Shown here piece after piece: positions 31,875 through 32,585 of a stretch of DNA of 32,585 nt; position 1 is the stretch's first letter; each line of letters starts with the position of its first letter. A program made the position numbers and the translations under genes. Origin of the DNA: Paracoccaceae bacterium (GTDB taxonomy: Bacteria; Pseudomonadota; Alphaproteobacteria; Rhodobacterales; Rhodobacteraceae); the NCBI GenBank assembly GCA_007117005.1, contig SKHK01000228.1, positions 1-32,585 of the forward strand, in the 5' to 3' direction. Below the pieces are notes generated by a model. The model made no database searches and was not told the DNA's origin. It was given only the letters and a program-made list of their open reading frames with translations.

Positions 31875-32585
31875 TCAGGGCCGGCGCAGCCCCTGTTTCA
31901 CGGCGCGGATCGGCTTCGTCACCTTCCACGAGGTCGAGGCATGCAGCGCATCGACCTGCGCGCGCGCCTCGGCCAGTTCGGCGGCCAGTTGCCTGGCCTC
32001 CTGTGCCTTTTGCATGTCCCGGTCATTGGCCTCGGCAAGCGAGGCCGCCAAGGCATCACGCGCCCGCGCCCGCCCGCCCAGAACAAGGATCTCGGCACCC
32101 AGCGCAGCCTCGCGCCGGGCTTGCAGGCTCCGGACATCTTCCAGTTGGCGGCCCAGTGCATCGATCTGGGCCTGCAGCAAGGTCTGTTCCGTCCGGTCGG
32201 TCAAATCCTCCGCCAGGCGCTCGTTCTCAGCCCGCATCTGGGTCAGGCTTTCACGCAACAGATCACGCTCTTCGGTCAGGTGCGCCATCGACTGCCGGTC
32301 CTCGGCATGCTGACGGGTGATCTCGGCCTGCATCCGGGTCAGGCTTTCACGCAACAGATCACGCTCATCGGTCAGACGCGCCAGCGCCTCGGCATGCGCG
32401 GCGCCCTGCTGCGCCATCTCTTCCGACGTGCGGGCCAGGTCCTGCTGCAACCGGTCACGCTCATCGGTCAGACGCGCCAGCGCCTCGGCATGCGCGGCAG
32501 CGTGCTGCGCCATCTCTCCCTGCAGATGCGCCAGGCTCTCCCGCAGCAGATCACGCTCTTCGCCCAGGCCCAGCATGACCCCGGC
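31875..32585 (-). CDS. Coiled-coil protein with STSWKVT motif, glycan-locus type (5' end outside window)
   Basis: The frame is open to the right edge, so only the C-terminal part (about 236 residues) is visible. It is almost wholly coiled coil. The first part is built of 32-residue repeats beginning ERDLLRESL and ending ALARLTD; at least three full units are visible. A less regular heptad region follows, then the end ALHASTSWKVTKPIRAVKQ. The S-x-S-W-x-x-T-x-P-x-R motif is common where coiled coils join glycosyltransferase or methyltransferase domains in O-antigen and capsule loci, so a catalytic domain may lie in the missing part. The internal ATG at 32574-32576 is probably not the start. Confidence 0.75.
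   Translation of the reverse strand, partial: AGVMLGLGEERDLLRESLAHLQGEMAQHAAAHAEALARLTDERDRLQQDLARTSEEMAQQGAAHAEALARLTDERDLLRESLTRMQAEITRQHAEDRQSMAHLTEERDLLRESLTQMRAENERLAEDLTDRTEQTLLQAQIDALGRQLEDVRSLQARREAALGAEILVLGGRARARDALAASLAEANDRDMQKAQEARQLAAELAEARAQVDALHASTSWKVTKPIRAVKQGLRRP
32271..32558. repeat. 96-bp coding tandem repeat
   Basis: Three adjacent 96-base units (32463-32558, 32367-32462, 32271-32366) encode 32-residue coiled-coil repeats, and a fourth starts below 32271. Units 1 and 2 share near-identical DNA over the AHAEALARLTD part; units 1, 3 and 4 share the ERDLLRESL part. The array may continue beyond the window edge. Confidence 0.8.

Noticed and set aside
32271-32558. Regular repeats as a CRISPR array
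   Set aside because: The units are contiguous, 96 bases long, coding and without unique spacers.

Overview
The window is high-GC DNA with densely packed genes and looks chromosomal, from an alphaproteobacterium and most likely the order Rhodobacterales (Rhodobacter/Paracoccus type). Evidence: a CckA hybrid kinase with a CtrA-type box in its promoter, a SqrR/BigR-type persulfide sensor, an IalB-family exported protein, a DUF2783 gene beside an MhpA-like hydroxylase, and a GC-rich double-hairpin element between convergent genes. The taxonomic call rests on gene content and family resemblance only. I see no rRNA, tRNA, CRISPR array, integrase or insertion sequence.

Left part (1-9.4 kb): the end of a SqrR-like regulator; a leftward pair of a HerA/DUF853 ATPase and a small kinase-like phosphotransferase; a possible small RNA with its own promoter and a symmetrical terminator; an IalB-family protein; a FkbM methyltransferase; a tightly overlapped operon of acyl-CoA ligase, DsbA/FrnE-like oxidoreductase and Bcr/CflA efflux pump; then, leftward, ilvN and a small lipoprotein.

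Middle (9.6-18.8 kb): leftward cckA (unusually long, TTG start, CtrA box upstream) behind an RsmB-type rRNA methyltransferase gene; a divergent PLP aminotransferase; a DUF1294 membrane protein; and a gap - rhodanese - gap arrangement. The two GAPDH paralogues differ at the residues that set NAD/NADP preference. Two LacI-type operators lie upstream of the first gap only. A perfect ATTC-N8-GAAT site, the reported SqrR operator, lies before the rhodanese, so it may belong to the regulon of the regulator at the left edge.

Right-middle (18.9-27.1 kb): a MarR regulator divergent from an aromatic-hydroxylase cluster (degenerate metallo-beta-lactamase-fold protein, MhpA-like FAD hydroxylase, DUF2783); rimO; an exported SPOR/peptidoglycan-binding/trypsin-like protein whose catalytic His is replaced by Glu; and glyQ without glyS next to it.

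Right end (27.2-32.6 kb): an apparent cell-surface glycan locus with a sulfotransferase, a fusion of a methyltransferase-like domain to a long coiled coil with a basic TTPKA-repeat tail, an O-fucosyltransferase-like glycosyltransferase, an unknown protein, and the end of a second coiled-coil protein built from 96-bp tandem repeats. This block starts exactly where glyS might be expected and is the best candidate for an undescribed system, possibly a coiled-coil-measured sulfated or fucosylated glycan.
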